Source of the DNA: Spartobacteria bacterium UBA695
GTDB taxonomy: Bacteria; Verrucomicrobiota; Verrucomicrobiia; Chthoniobacterales; Chthoniobacteraceae
Assembly (NCBI GenBank): GCA_002298145.1
Contig: DBMP01000023.1
Coordinates: forward strand, 124,001 to 188,000
DNA: 64,000 nt
Direction of reading: 5' to 3'
Position numbers and translations under genes: made by a program. Below the pieces are notes generated by a model. The model was not told the origin of the DNA. It saw only the letters and a program-made list of their open reading frames with translations, and did not search any database. This document shows, one piece after another, positions 43,050 through 52,001 of this stretch. Every line of letters begins with the position of its first letter. Position 1 is the stretch's first letter.

Positions 43050-44018
43050 TCAATGATCCGATTTGATCCGGGAGGTCAGCTCCACGGCGACATGTCCGTT
43101 CTCAATGCCGACCGTACCCACAAATTGGGGCGTATCGGAAAGCCGAACTCGCGTATTCTCGATGAGCGTCATCGGCACGGGAATCATGTCATCCGGACGC
43201 AAGTTGAGCACTTCTTCTACCGTCATTTGCGCCACGACCCAGTCCGCCGTGACCGGCACATCAATCGCCTCGTACGGCGCGCGCCATTCCAGCTGCTTGT
43301 TTCGCGATTCATTTCCCTTGAGCCGGGATTGCTGCATTTTCTTGACGATCACCTCGATCATTGAGAACGGCACGCCCATCTGCATATGCTCCACGCACTC
43401 GCCCAGCGTCACCTCCAAATCAACCATCAACGTCACCGCTTCCGCCGCCGAGGTTTGCAGAAAGCGCCCGCTCGTATCTGTTCCAATGCAGCGCGGCTGA
43501 AAGTTCCAGTTATTGTCGTGCCACTGGTTGGACCATTCAGTCAAAATGAGTTGAACCGCGTCTTCCACCAACGCGGTTTCCATTTCCGTCAGATTGTTCC
43601 CTGCCTCAATAACCCTTCCCTTTCCGCCCAGCAACCGATCGACGATTGCCAGCGCCAGCGGCAGACTCATATCCAAAACGCCAACACCCCGCAACGGTTC
43701 CACCTCAAACAGCGTCACATGGGTCGGGCTCTGAATCCCATCGCAGAACTTTGCAAACGTGGAGCTATTTAGTTTGCGGATCTTGATCATACACTCCATC
43801 CGCAAAAACGTCGAAAGCCGCGCCGATAAATGCTGAACGTACTTCTCATGAGTCATCGCCAATTGTCTCAAATCGGCCTGACTCAAAAAACCCGGGTTGC
43901 GAAAGTTATAGATATCGGGCTCAATTTCCGGCGGCTCCACTCGGGAGCCGTCCCACTTATATACAGCGGTAACCGCAGAGCGCGTCGGCGGGAATATCCT
44001 GGACTCTCCCTCGCTCAT
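43050..44018 (-). CDS. fliM: FliM, C-ring switch protein
   Basis: The 322-residue protein has the middle domain (YNFRNPGFLSQADLRQLA at about 37-54, LSTFLRMECMIKIRKL, GVLDMSLPLALAIVDRLLGG) and a C-terminal SpoA domain (LNLRPDDMIPVPMTLIENTR). The first 35 residues do not contain the LSQxEIDxLL motif that binds phosphorylated CheY; the LSQ at 45 belongs to the middle domain. No chemotaxis genes are in the window either. It overlaps fliL by 4 nt. Confidence 0.95.
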   Translation of the reverse strand: MSEGESRIFPPTRSAVTAVYKWDGSRVEPPEIEPDIYNFRNPGFLSQADLRQLAMTHEKYVQHLSARLSTFLRMECMIKIRKLNSSTFAKFCDGIQSPTHVTLFEVEPLRGVGVLDMSLPLALAIVDRLLGGKGRVIEAGNNLTEMETALVEDAVQLILTEWSNQWHDNNWNFQPRCIGTDTSGRFLQTSAAEAVTLMVDLEVTLGECVEHMQMGVPFSMIEVIVKKMQQSRLKGNESRNKQLEWRAPYEAIDVPVTADWVVAQMTVEEVLNLRPDDMIPVPMTLIENTRVRLSDTPQFVGTVGIENGHVAVELTSRIKSDH

Positions 44019-44584
44019 TGCACAACAAACTCGTTGAAGTAGACCTGGTCTACAATGCTGCTGTTCAGGGCGTGGTTAAAGTTCTCCTGCAGCTCGCCAA
44101 GTAGCGCATTCTTCGCGCCGGGCAGCTCCAGGTCAGTCAACGTCTTTGACGAAAGAATGTTCAGGGTAAGGTTCTGCAACTCGCTCCGATGGCGATTGAT
44201 GATCGCCTTTAGCTCCGGGTTGGTACTGAAAACCGTAAAACCCGTCTTCAAGTAACGCGTTCCCTTACTCCCGGAAAGATTCACCACAATGTTATCGAAC
44301 GAATACTCAAAGGAAGTGGAGGCCTCGTCTTTCTTCCGGCCAGATTTCGCCAACAATGCGGCATCGTTTCCTGGCTTGCCGTTTCCGGGCAGGACCACTC
44401 CGTCAATGGCTGCTTTAACCAGCGATTCCCTCATTTTGGGGATGAGCACGAATTGGGTTGTTACATACGAAATCAGCGGCATCAAAATTATCACAAGAAG
44501 CACCGGGCCCCAAGGGCTCGGCGCCTTGACTGGCACCGGCGGGGCGCTCACCGGGATCTCTTCTTCAGCGGGATAAGGGGGCAT
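44015..44584 (-). CDS. fliL: FliL, stator-associated membrane protein
   Basis: This 189-residue protein has a Pro-rich cytoplasmic N-terminus, one membrane helix (WGPVLLVIILMPLISYVTTQ) and a periplasmic FliL domain (FDNIVVNLSGSKGTRYLKTG, LKAIINRHRSELQNLTLNIL, ending VYFNEFVVQ). FliL rings surround the stator and raise its torque or stability. It lies directly after flgE, sharing one base with its stop. Confidence 0.94.
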   Translation of the reverse strand: MPPYPAEEEIPVSAPPVPVKAPSPWGPVLLVIILMPLISYVTTQFVLIPKMRESLVKAAIDGVVLPGNGKPGNDAALLAKSGRKKDEASTSFEYSFDNIVVNLSGSKGTRYLKTGFTVFSTNPELKAIINRHRSELQNLTLNILSSKTLTDLELPGAKNALLGELQENFNHALNSSIVDQVYFNEFVVQ

Positions 44585-45591
44585 TATTGCCGCTTCAGGT
44601 TGATGGTTTCCTCAAGAATGCTGTCGGTAACCGTGATAATGCGCGACCCCGCCTGGAAGGCGCGCTGTGCGGTGATCAGTTCCGCGAATTCGCTACTAAG
44701 ATCCACGTTGGAGCCTTCCAGCGATTTGGACTCGATCAACCCCAGCCCATTGGTATCCGCAGTGTTTTTAGCGGCAGTCAACGTAATCCCGCCAATGGGC
44801 CCCGCAGCCTCCAGATTAGTGTACAGATTATTACCTGCGCTCTGGAGCATTGAAGTGTCCTTGTAGTTTTGCAGCAACACCCGGCCCGCCACATACGAAC
44901 CACCGTTGCTAAGAGTGATCGCCACATTCCCCGACGTATCAATACTATAGGAACTCATCGAGGGGGCCCTAGCCAACACCTCGGCATCAGTAAAATCCGT
45001 AACACTGGAATCGATCGTCAAATTCACCGGGCCATTGGATGAATCCAGATTCGGCGTGAACGAAATATTGACATCGCCCACGGTGGAGGCCGATGTGCTG
45101 GTATCCTGAGTATATACAAGCTTTCCATCTACCTCCGTAACCGTAAAATTCGTCGAACCGTCGCAGAGTCCCTGCACGCGATAGCCATTCTGGGTGACAA
45201 GATAGCCATTGCTGTCGATGGTGAAATTCCCAGCGCGGGTAGCGTATGCGGTCCCCGAGGAAGGGTCCACCACCTGAAAGAAACCGTTGCCTGAAATACC
45301 GAGGTCCGATTCCGAACTCGCCGTCGAAAGCTTTCCCGGCGTGAAGTCGGTCGTGATGCTCTCGATTTGCACCCCCGTTCCCACTTCTTGCCCGGACCTG
45401 CTCGAAGCGCTGCCGTCCGAAGACGCTACCGTCGCGCTCTTCAATACCGTACTAAACGAATCGCTATACTCAGTAGTCGAACCTTTGTAGGCCGTAGTGT
45501 TCACATTCGCAACGTTATTGCCAATGACCTCGATTCCTTTCTCGAAGCTCTTGAGCGCGCTGACGCCCGAAGTTAATGATCCGAATGACAT
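44584..45591 (-). CDS. flgE: FlgE, hook protein
   Basis: The 335-residue protein begins SFGSLTSGVSALKSFEKGIE and NNVANVNTTAYKGSTTEYSD, has SESDLGISGNGFFQVVDPSS, and ends with AELITAQRAFQAGSRIITVT. The frame is open 23 codons upstream, but ATG 45591 gives the typical hook-protein start. FlgE polymerises into the universal joint under control of FliK length sensing. It follows flgD, the hook cap, after 22 nt. Confidence 0.95.
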   Translation of the reverse strand: MSFGSLTSGVSALKSFEKGIEVIGNNVANVNTTAYKGSTTEYSDSFSTVLKSATVASSDGSASSRSGQEVGTGVQIESITTDFTPGKLSTASSESDLGISGNGFFQVVDPSSGTAYATRAGNFTIDSNGYLVTQNGYRVQGLCDGSTNFTVTEVDGKLVYTQDTSTSASTVGDVNISFTPNLDSSNGPVNLTIDSSVTDFTDAEVLARAPSMSSYSIDTSGNVAITLSNGGSYVAGRVLLQNYKDTSMLQSAGNNLYTNLEAAGPIGGITLTAAKNTADTNGLGLIESKSLEGSNVDLSSEFAELITAQRAFQAGSRIITVTDSILEETINLKRQ

Positions 45592-45613
45592 AGGGTGCTT
45601 TTCTTTGTTGTGC

Positions 45614-46054
45614 CTATTCTGTGGCGGTTGAGGAGGATGAAGTGGAGGTGGTAGAGACACTGGTCACGGTGTCTAGCGCGCAAGTCGTATCATTGATGAC
45701 CAGCGACGGTTCGTTATCGCTAATGGTTACCGATGAAACAACACCCGTCACTTTTTTCCCCGAAGAATCCTCGGCGATGACAGTCTTACCAATATAGTTA
45801 CTGGCGGTCATCACAGACATGTCATTGCCGATATTTTGCATTTGAGTGAGTTGGCTGAATGTGGCCATCTGCGAAACAAACGCGGTATCGTCCATCGGGT
45901 TGAGCGGATCTTGAGCCGCAAGCTGTGCCGTCAGCAATTTCAAGAAATCACCTTCGTCCAGCGTTGAATCCCCCTTGGCACCGTTCTTTGAATTAAGAAG
46001 GGCAAGCGTGGCGCTGTTGCTGGATGATGTGGAAGTGGTGCTGGTAACAGACAT
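45614..46054 (-). CDS. flgD: FlgD, hook cap/scaffold protein
   Basis: This 146-residue protein has the FlgD N-terminal motif FLKLLTAQLAAQDPLNPMDD and FVSQMATFSQLTQMQNI, followed by a small domain (VTGVVSSVTISDNEPSLVIN) and a Ser/Thr-rich tail. It is shorter than enterobacterial FlgD (about 230 residues) and lacks the Ig-like insertion. It caps the growing hook and is discarded later. Confidence 0.94.
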   Translation of the reverse strand: MSVTSTTSTSSSNSATLALLNSKNGAKGDSTLDEGDFLKLLTAQLAAQDPLNPMDDTAFVSQMATFSQLTQMQNIGNDMSVMTASNYIGKTVIAEDSSGKKVTGVVSSVTISDNEPSLVINDTTCALDTVTSVSTTSTSSSSTATE

Positions 46055-46074
46055 ATCCCAAATGACGTTTGAGT

Positions 46075-48042
46075 TTATGCGAACAAGGAAAGAAGGGACG
46101 CCGCGGATGAGGGCGCGGTTTCGCCCCGAGATGAAGTCTCCGGAGACGTTTTTAACGGAACAGGCAACGGCGAGTCTTCATCCCCCCAAAAGGCGGACTG
46201 TTGCCCGGAAGATTGTTGCTGCCGATGCTGGGAATCGCCCATCCCGGATTGCCCTGGCTCAAAAACAGGCGCCGCAATACGCACACCGCGATCGCCTGAC
46301 GCGGCATTAAACTGCTCCCAGTGCTGCTCCAGGGCGCTGCGCAAATCGGCGGAATCGGTCTTGAACACCGGCTGGACTTCCCCGGCATTCATCCTGAGCT
46401 GAATCGTCACCTGCTGTCCGTCATGCAGGCGCACTTGGAGTTCGACGTGACTCTTTCCATCCGATCGCATTTTACCGGCTATGTCCACGGTGTGATCAAC
46501 GAGCGCGGCAATCTGCTGGGAATTTCCCGCATTTGTTGAGGGTTCCGGCGGGGCTATTGTCGCCCCGCGCCCGGCATCCTGTGTTGCCATAGGAATCGAA
46601 AGCGAAGGCATAGGCAAAGCGGAACCGGTCAAGGCACCGTGCTGCCGATTATCGGCTTCCGTCGCCGCTCCGGAATCAGTCGAGGCCTTTGCATCCGCCA
46701 AAACAGCCGAGACCACCTTGTTGGCGGATGATCCCATCTTTTCAGGTTGTGCGTACACAGCAGGCATTGGATCGCCCTGCATAGCAGCAGACATGCCACT
46801 GCGAGGCAAAATGATATCGGGAGTCGAGGATTCTGCATCCTTGGACGTCGATGGCTCGGTGCGGGTTTCAGTCACGGGCCCATCAGCGGCAATATTTGCC
46901 GCCTCGCCGATCTTCTCAACCCCTGCAACAACACTGGCTGGAGGGACTGTCGCGGCAAAATTTTCACTCAGCGCCTTGTTTAGAAATCCACCGCCCGACT
47001 TGATCCCAACAGACACGCCCCTCTTCAATGCCTGCGTTTTTTTTTCATCGACCGTGCCACCCAAAGCGCCCTCCACAACCGGAGCAGAAAGCGACGGAGC
47101 CGCCCCAACCGCAACGTCAAGAGCAGGCATCGATGGCGACCTGTTCTTGTCAGCAACATAACCCGAGGGGATTGCCCCGCCCGTTTCTTGATCAACATCG
47201 CAATCCCAATCCCCGGGAAGCACGTCCATCTTCGATCCGACGTTTTCATCCGATTGCGCTCCCGCACTCAACACCGAAACCTTCTTTATCAAAGGATTAT
47301 TCGTCGTCATCACTCTTTCCCCGTCGGCGACATTGGCCTTTTCCAGCCCCGCCAGCGCTGCGCCTTCGTTCAATTGAGCCCAAGATGCCGCGCCATCACG
47401 ATCATCATTCTTAGTAGACACTTGGGCCACGGGGATCGCCTGGAGCGGTTGAAACCGAACCGAATAAATTGAACTGACATCCACCGTTCCAGCAGATGCC
47501 AATGGGTCGGTAGCCTTCGGCTCGTCCGATGAACTTGCATTCTCTCCCGAGTCATCGACCACCAGCGGCTGTTCCGGGATGGAGAGATTTTGCTTCGCTG
47601 GCTGCGCAAGGGAATTTTCAACTAACAGGTTATTCGGCTTCGTTGCTGTTTGTCCGTTGACTGCAACCGCATTTTCCGGCACCGGCAGCGCGGCACTTTC
47701 GTTTGATGGCTCACTAGTTACCACACCACCATCATTCCCCGCAGGCACTTGAGCCGCGGGTATTACCTGAAGCGCTTGAAACGGAACCAAATAAATCGAG
47801 CTTACATCCACCGTTCCAATAGATGCCGATAGGCCATTAGCCTTCGGCACATTCGATGAGCTTGTCTCCCCTTTCGCGTCATCAACTACCCGCGACGGTT
47901 CCAGAATGGAGACATTTTGCTTTCCCGGCTGCGCAAGAAGCATCTCGAAACCACCTGGCAAATCGCCAGCAGTTGACTCCTGCCCCTGCGCTTGCGCTCC
48001 CTCGGAAACAACGCTCACCGGAGTTGGAAGAACGGGGTTCAT
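46075..48042 (-). CDS. fliK: FliK, hook-length control protein, with internal duplication
   Basis: The 655-residue protein has a long, low-complexity N-terminal ruler region. The conserved Flg_hook C-terminal domain lies at about residues 535-600 (SHVELQVRLHDGQQVTIQLR, MNAGEVQPVFKTDSADLRSA). Residues 36-144 and 145-253 are an imperfect tandem repeat (LAQPGKQNVSI against LAQPAKQNLSI; TVDVSSIYLVPFQAL against TVDVSSIYSVRFQPL). FliK is secreted during hook growth and triggers the FlhB switch; ruler length sets hook length in other species. It precedes flgD and overlaps the MotE-like gene by 4 nt. Confidence 0.9.
   Translation of the reverse strand: MNPVLPTPVSVVSEGAQAQGQESTAGDLPGGFEMLLAQPGKQNVSILEPSRVVDDAKGETSSSNVPKANGLSASIGTVDVSSIYLVPFQALQVIPAAQVPAGNDGGVVTSEPSNESAALPVPENAVAVNGQTATKPNNLLVENSLAQPAKQNLSIPEQPLVVDDSGENASSSDEPKATDPLASAGTVDVSSIYSVRFQPLQAIPVAQVSTKNDDRDGAASWAQLNEGAALAGLEKANVADGERVMTTNNPLIKKVSVLSAGAQSDENVGSKMDVLPGDWDCDVDQETGGAIPSGYVADKNRSPSMPALDVAVGAAPSLSAPVVEGALGGTVDEKKTQALKRGVSVGIKSGGGFLNKALSENFAATVPPASVVAGVEKIGEAANIAADGPVTETRTEPSTSKDAESSTPDIILPRSGMSAAMQGDPMPAVYAQPEKMGSSANKVVSAVLADAKASTDSGAATEADNRQHGALTGSALPMPSLSIPMATQDAGRGATIAPPEPSTNAGNSQQIAALVDHTVDIAGKMRSDGKSHVELQVRLHDGQQVTIQLRMNAGEVQPVFKTDSADLRSALEQHWEQFNAASGDRGVRIAAPVFEPGQSGMGDSQHRQQQSSGQQSAFWGDEDSPLPVPLKTSPETSSRGETAPSSAASLLSLFA
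47284..47937 (-). repeat. Tandem intragenic duplication in the fliK ruler region
   Basis: Two units of about 109 codons (residues 36-144 and 145-253) are alignable over their whole length with scattered substitutions. They share AQP-KQN-SI, VVDD, SSS, ATVDV-like and SSIY blocks. The number of copies would directly change ruler length. Confidence 0.75.
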
Positions 48043-48635
48043 GGCGCGGGCGTCTCCTTATTGGCCTTGACCAGGCGCAGCTTGTCCGATAGCCGCGCGG
48101 CCCGCTTAGGCATGTCACTATCAGGACTGCGCCGCCCCATTTCCTGAAAAATCGCCGCGACCTTGTCCGTCTTCATCAGTGAAATAATTTTGACCACCAG
48201 CGTCTCATCCATTTCCGCCAAAATATTGACCGCCGATGGAGCCGCCATCGTGGAATACGTGGCCGCCAGAGATTTGAGATTCTTCGCCTCGGTCTCCTGC
48301 ATTTCCACAATCGCCGCGCTGAGCTGATCGCGCGAGGCCTGAATATCATTCTGAACTTTGGCCAACTCCTCGCGCTCCACATTGATCTGCGCACTCGTTT
48401 TTTCCAGGTCGGCTTCACGCGCATCCAGCTTTTTTCGTTCTTCGCGCAGTTCCTTAACCAATCTTTCAACCTCAGCGTCTTTAAAAGACCACAGAAGCGG
48501 AGGGGCCTCGATATTGACCTTCGGCAAATTGTAGAATAACGCCCCCCACTGAGACATCAGCAGATAGCCCGAAGTACCAAAACTCAGCAATATGGCAAGG
48601 ATGACTGGAAACCACCGTGATTTAAAAAAAGACAT
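48039..48635 (-). CDS. motE: MotE/FlbB-like flagellar protein (MgtE-N fold)
   Basis: This 198-residue protein has an N-terminal membrane helix (WFPVILAILLSFGTSGYLLM), a long coiled coil at residues 50-120 (VERLVKELREERKKLDAREA, QINVEREELAKVQNDIQASR) and a C-terminal MgtE-N-like domain (AATYSTMAAPSAVNILAEMD, IISLMKTDKVAAIFQEMGRR). Proteins of this design act as periplasmic chaperones of the stator (MotE) in epsilonproteobacteria and spirochaetes (FlbB). Placement between fliJ and fliK is common for them. Confidence 0.82.
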   Translation of the reverse strand: MSFFKSRWFPVILAILLSFGTSGYLLMSQWGALFYNLPKVNIEAPPLLWSFKDAEVERLVKELREERKKLDAREADLEKTSAQINVEREELAKVQNDIQASRDQLSAAIVEMQETEAKNLKSLAATYSTMAAPSAVNILAEMDETLVVKIISLMKTDKVAAIFQEMGRRSPDSDMPKRAARLSDKLRLVKANKETPAP

Positions 48636-48637
48636 CG

Positions 48638-49084
48638 CTAAATTCCCCTCCGGCCATGCCGTGAAATCATCAGATCGTCAATGGCCGCTTCCTCCCGGGC
48701 CCGCAGGTCGCTCTGGTATTCGTTCATTTTATTTTCCTTCAACCGCCTTAGCACTTCACACTTCATCCGGGCCTGTAACAACGCAGTTTGCCGCGCCCGG
48801 GCCACCTCCGCAGCCTTCTTCAGCTCCATGGCAAGCCGCTCACACACACTGCGCTGAAAAGCCACCGCATTAAGATACATGGATTGATCGCCCGGCCGGA
48901 AACAGTCTCCACGCAAGTCGCAAAGGGCCGTCTGCTGCCGCTCCAGTTCCCACTTTCCGGCAACAAGATTCTGTTCCGCGCGGGTAAAGGCCTGCATCGC
49001 GACGCCCCAGGCCTCCTTGGCGGCCTGCTCCTCCCGAGTACGCACCAGCAAAACGGCTTCGAGACTAAAAGCGAACGGTTTCAT
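48638..49084 (-). CDS. fliJ: FliJ, export ATPase stalk protein
   Basis: The 148-residue protein begins with the FliJ-type FAFSLEAVLLVRTREEQAAK and is otherwise a long antiparallel coiled coil (AFTRAEQNLVAGKWELERQQ, LKKAAEVARARQTALLQARM). FliJ sits in the FliI hexamer and contacts FlhA. It overlaps fliI by 4 nt. Confidence 0.9.
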   Translation of the reverse strand: MKPFAFSLEAVLLVRTREEQAAKEAWGVAMQAFTRAEQNLVAGKWELERQQTALCDLRGDCFRPGDQSMYLNAVAFQRSVCERLAMELKKAAEVARARQTALLQARMKCEVLRRLKENKMNEYQSDLRAREEAAIDDLMISRHGRRGI

Positions 49085-50424
49085 TTAAGCAAGGCGGCCA
49101 ATCGTTCAAAGCTTTCGATGCGAGTCACTTTTTCATCCACCTTCTGGCGAAGGAATTGGTTCAACGCATCGTATTTCTCAATGGCATGATCAATCCGCGC
49201 GTTATTCCCTTTGGTATAGGCGCCAATATTGATCAAGTCCTCGTTCTTGCGATAAACCGCGAGCAAATCCCGCGCATTGCCGATCCGCCCGCCCTGCTCC
49301 GGCGTCGTCACTTCACGCACCAATCGACTTACGCTCTCCAGCACGTCGATAGCCGGAAAATGGTTTGCGGTAGCCAGCGCCCGCGAAAGGACGATGTGCC
49401 CGTCGAGGATACCGCGCACGGCATCGGCAATCGGCTCATTCATATCATCGCCCTCAACCAATACAGTGTAGAACGCCGTGATGGAGCCGGTCTCCCCCGT
49501 CCCCGTTCGTTCGAGCAGACGCGGCAGCAGCGCAAAAACAGACGGCGTATATCCCCGGCTGCTCGGCGGCTCTCCGATAGCCAGGCCGATCTCGCGCTGA
49601 GCCATGGCAAACCGGGTCACCGAATCCATCATAAAGAGCACCTTCAAACCTTGATCGCGAAAATATTCAGCAATTGCCGTCGAAAGCATCGCCGCGCGAA
49701 GCCGCACCAGCGCGGGCGTTTCGGAGGTCGCGCAGACCACCACCGAACGCGCCATCCCCTCCTCGCCCAGATCTTTTTCCACAAACTCCCGCAGTTCGCG
49801 GCCCCGCTCGCCCACCAGCGCGATGACATTCACGTCCGCCTCCGCACCGCGTGCCATCATCCCCAGCAACGTCGATTTACCCACGCCACTACCCGCAAAG
49901 ATCCCCATGCGCTGACCACACCCCATCGGAGTAAATACGTCAATGGCTCTGACTCCCGTCTGGAACGGCTCGTGAATCCGCTGGCGACGCAGCGGGTTGG
50001 GTGGGCTGTTGTGAAGGCGTTGCGTCCGGTCCACGTTCAGCGGGCCGAGCCCATCCAGCGGCCGCCCAAGCCCATCAATCACGCGGCCAACGAGCCCACG
50101 CCCCACCGGCATCGCGGCGGCATGCAGCGACGCGACAACTTTTGCCCCCGCCGAAATCTGCTGCATATCCCCCAGCGGCATCAGCAAAATACGGTGATCC
50201 CGAAAGCCCACCACTTCCGCATAAAGCTCCGTTCTAAAGCGCGGCGACTCAATGCGACAAACATCGCCCAGCGCCGCTGTCGGGCCATCCGATTCGATGA
50301 CAAGTCCGCTGACTTGCGCAACGCGGCCCACTTTTTCAACCAGCGGATAGGTGCGCAACCGCTGGCGGAAACGTTCGCCAAACTGCGCGAGCTTGGCACT
50401 GGCCGGTGGAGAAGAAAGGCTCAT
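49081..50424 (-). CDS. fliI: FliI, flagellar export ATPase
   Basis: This 447-residue F1-beta-like ATPase has the P-loop in MGIFAGSGVGKSTLLGMM, the VIALVGERGRELREFVE stretch, Walker B region LKVLFMMDSVTRFAMAQREI and IGEPPSSRGYTPSVFALLPR. Together with FliH and FliJ it feeds substrates to FlhA. Overlaps of 4 nt join it to fliH and fliJ. Confidence 0.97.
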   Translation of the reverse strand: MSLSSPPASAKLAQFGERFRQRLRTYPLVEKVGRVAQVSGLVIESDGPTAALGDVCRIESPRFRTELYAEVVGFRDHRILLMPLGDMQQISAGAKVVASLHAAAMPVGRGLVGRVIDGLGRPLDGLGPLNVDRTQRLHNSPPNPLRRQRIHEPFQTGVRAIDVFTPMGCGQRMGIFAGSGVGKSTLLGMMARGAEADVNVIALVGERGRELREFVEKDLGEEGMARSVVVCATSETPALVRLRAAMLSTAIAEYFRDQGLKVLFMMDSVTRFAMAQREIGLAIGEPPSSRGYTPSVFALLPRLLERTGTGETGSITAFYTVLVEGDDMNEPIADAVRGILDGHIVLSRALATANHFPAIDVLESVSRLVREVTTPEQGGRIGNARDLLAVYRKNEDLINIGAYTKGNNARIDHAIEKYDALNQFLRQKVDEKVTRIESFERLAALLK

Positions 50425-50990
50425 TCCAACAGCGCCTCCACATTATCGAGCTTGGTAGTGAGCGTTCCATCAAGCGTTCCAAAGCGGCTTCGTACCATAC
50501 AGTCGCCATGGCGCAAATCCGGATCGGCAACGAATTGAATCCCGGGATATTTTTGCCCCAGATTTTCGTCAGCGGACTGGAAAAACTCCAGATCGTGTTC
50601 GTTGAGCATAACCTCCAATCCAGAAGTTCCCGGGCGCACCTCGGCAATCATTTCGCCTACGATATTTCTCATCACCGTCTCGTCCAGCTCCACCGTGGCC
50701 AGAACGCGCCGAATGCCCTCCATAACCAGGCCCGGGAGCAATCCGCAGCATTGTTCGACCAGCGCCTCGTGCCCCTGAGCCAGCCGTTCCAGCGTCTGGT
50801 GCTGTATTTCGGCCACCTCCATCCGCTGATTTGCAAACTGCGCCTCCAACTCGGACAAAGCCGCGTCGTGTCCTTGGCAATAGCCTTCCTCGCGCGCCGC
50901 TTGAAGCCCTTCCCCAGTATACAAAAGAACGGGATCTCCCCCTGCCAACCGGATGGCCCTGGGCCTATGGCTGAACTTACACGAAAGCAC
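50421..50990 (-). CDS. fliH: FliH, export ATPase regulator
   Basis: The frame is open to an ATG at 51080 deep inside fliG. The GTG at 50990 has a strong AGGAGG exactly 8 nt upstream and gives 189 residues, so it is the better start. The protein has a central coiled-coil-like part (YCQGHDAALSELEAQFANQR, TLERLAQGHEALVEQ) and the V-type-ATPase-E-like C-terminal domain (VELDETVMRNIVGEMIAEVR, GIQFVADPDLRHGDCMVRSR). It overlaps the fliG end by 14 nt and fliI by 4 nt. FliH keeps FliI inactive and links it to FliN. Confidence 0.9.
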   Translation of the reverse strand: MLSCKFSHRPRAIRLAGGDPVLLYTGEGLQAAREEGYCQGHDAALSELEAQFANQRMEVAEIQHQTLERLAQGHEALVEQCCGLLPGLVMEGIRRVLATVELDETVMRNIVGEMIAEVRPGTSGLEVMLNEHDLEFFQSADENLGQKYPGIQFVADPDLRHGDCMVRSRFGTLDGTLTTKLDNVEALLE

Positions 50991-51999
50991 GATCGTCGCC
51001 TCCTGAGTCGAGAGTGATCTCCTCCGCCTCCTCCAACCGCCGCACCACCTGGATAATCTTGTCCTGCGCGGCTTCCACATCCTTCATCTTGGTCGGCCCC
51101 AGCAACTCGATATCCTCCTTGAGGCTCTCGGCGGCGCGCTTCGAAATGGACGCCATGACAGCGGCGACAAGCACCGGCTTGGCAGTCTTTAGCGCAATGG
51201 CCAGTTCGCCCATATCCACTTCGCGCAGCACCCGCTGCAAATCGACCCGCTCCAGGCGCGCGAGATCCTCGAAGCTGAAAACCTTTTTGCGAATGGCCGC
51301 GCCCAACGCCGCATTGCGCGCTTCGATGCGCGTCAGGAGATGCTTGCGCATGTCTTTATCGAGGGCGTTGAGGATATCCGCGACATTCTTCACGCCACCG
51401 TTGTGATGCAGCCCCCGGTGAAGCGCCTTTTTGTCAAAGTGCCGGTTGAGGTTCTTGGCAATCTTCATCAATACCTCGTGGGAGGTCGGCTCCATAGCGC
51501 CAAGCCGCTCCACGACGTCCTCCCGCAACTCCGAGGAAAGCATCATGACAATCTCGGCAGCCTTGGAAGTATCAAGGTAGGATAGGATAAACGCAATCGT
51601 CTGCGGCTGCTCTGCTTTCATTAGGTTAAGGACTTGGCGACCATCCATCTGCCGAATGTCCTCCCCCGCCTCCGTGGGTAATTGCGCAGGAACCACTCGG
51701 TTGAGAATAGAGGCTGCCGTGTACTCCCCTTTCGCTTTCGCCAGAACATTCTGCGCATAGCCCACGCCGCCCAGCTTTGCCTGCATCCCGTTGACAATTA
51801 CATCACCAAACTCCTCGAACAGCTTCTGCTGCATTGCGTCATCGACAACATGCAGGCTGGCCATTTCACGGCAAATCAGCTCCAACTGCGCCGTATCGAA
51901 GCCCTTCATAACCTCCGAGGCGGCGTCCGGGCCGATGAAAATCAGAAACGCCGCGATCTTCTGGATCTTGGTCAACTGGCTGTAATCAATGCGCGCCAT
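50977..51999 (-). CDS. fliG: FliG, C-ring motor protein
   Basis: This 340-residue protein has all three FliG domains. N-terminal: LTKIQKIAAFLIFIGPDAAS. Middle with a variant EHPQ motif: AEQPQTIAFILSYLDTSKAA. C-terminal torque helix: RKVFSFEDLARLERVDLQRV, with the alternating charged residues that meet MotA. FliG joins the MS ring to FliM. It starts 2 nt after fliF. Confidence 0.97.
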   Translation of the reverse strand: MARIDYSQLTKIQKIAAFLIFIGPDAASEVMKGFDTAQLELICREMASLHVVDDAMQQKLFEEFGDVIVNGMQAKLGGVGYAQNVLAKAKGEYTAASILNRVVPAQLPTEAGEDIRQMDGRQVLNLMKAEQPQTIAFILSYLDTSKAAEIVMMLSSELREDVVERLGAMEPTSHEVLMKIAKNLNRHFDKKALHRGLHHNGGVKNVADILNALDKDMRKHLLTRIEARNAALGAAIRKKVFSFEDLARLERVDLQRVLREVDMGELAIALKTAKPVLVAAVMASISKRAAESLKEDIELLGPTKMKDVEAAQDKIIQVVRRLEEAEEITLDSGGDDRAFV

Positions 52000-52001
52000 G
52001 G

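Noticed and set aside
45592..45620. Sigma-54 promoter before flgE
   Set aside because: AGGCAC is present on the minus strand but no TTGC follows at the required spacing.
50991..51080. N-terminal extension of FliH to the ATG at 51080
   Set aside because: The 30 extra residues are Arg/Trp-rich out-of-frame readings of the fliG end, and the GTG at 50990 has a strong ribosome-binding site.
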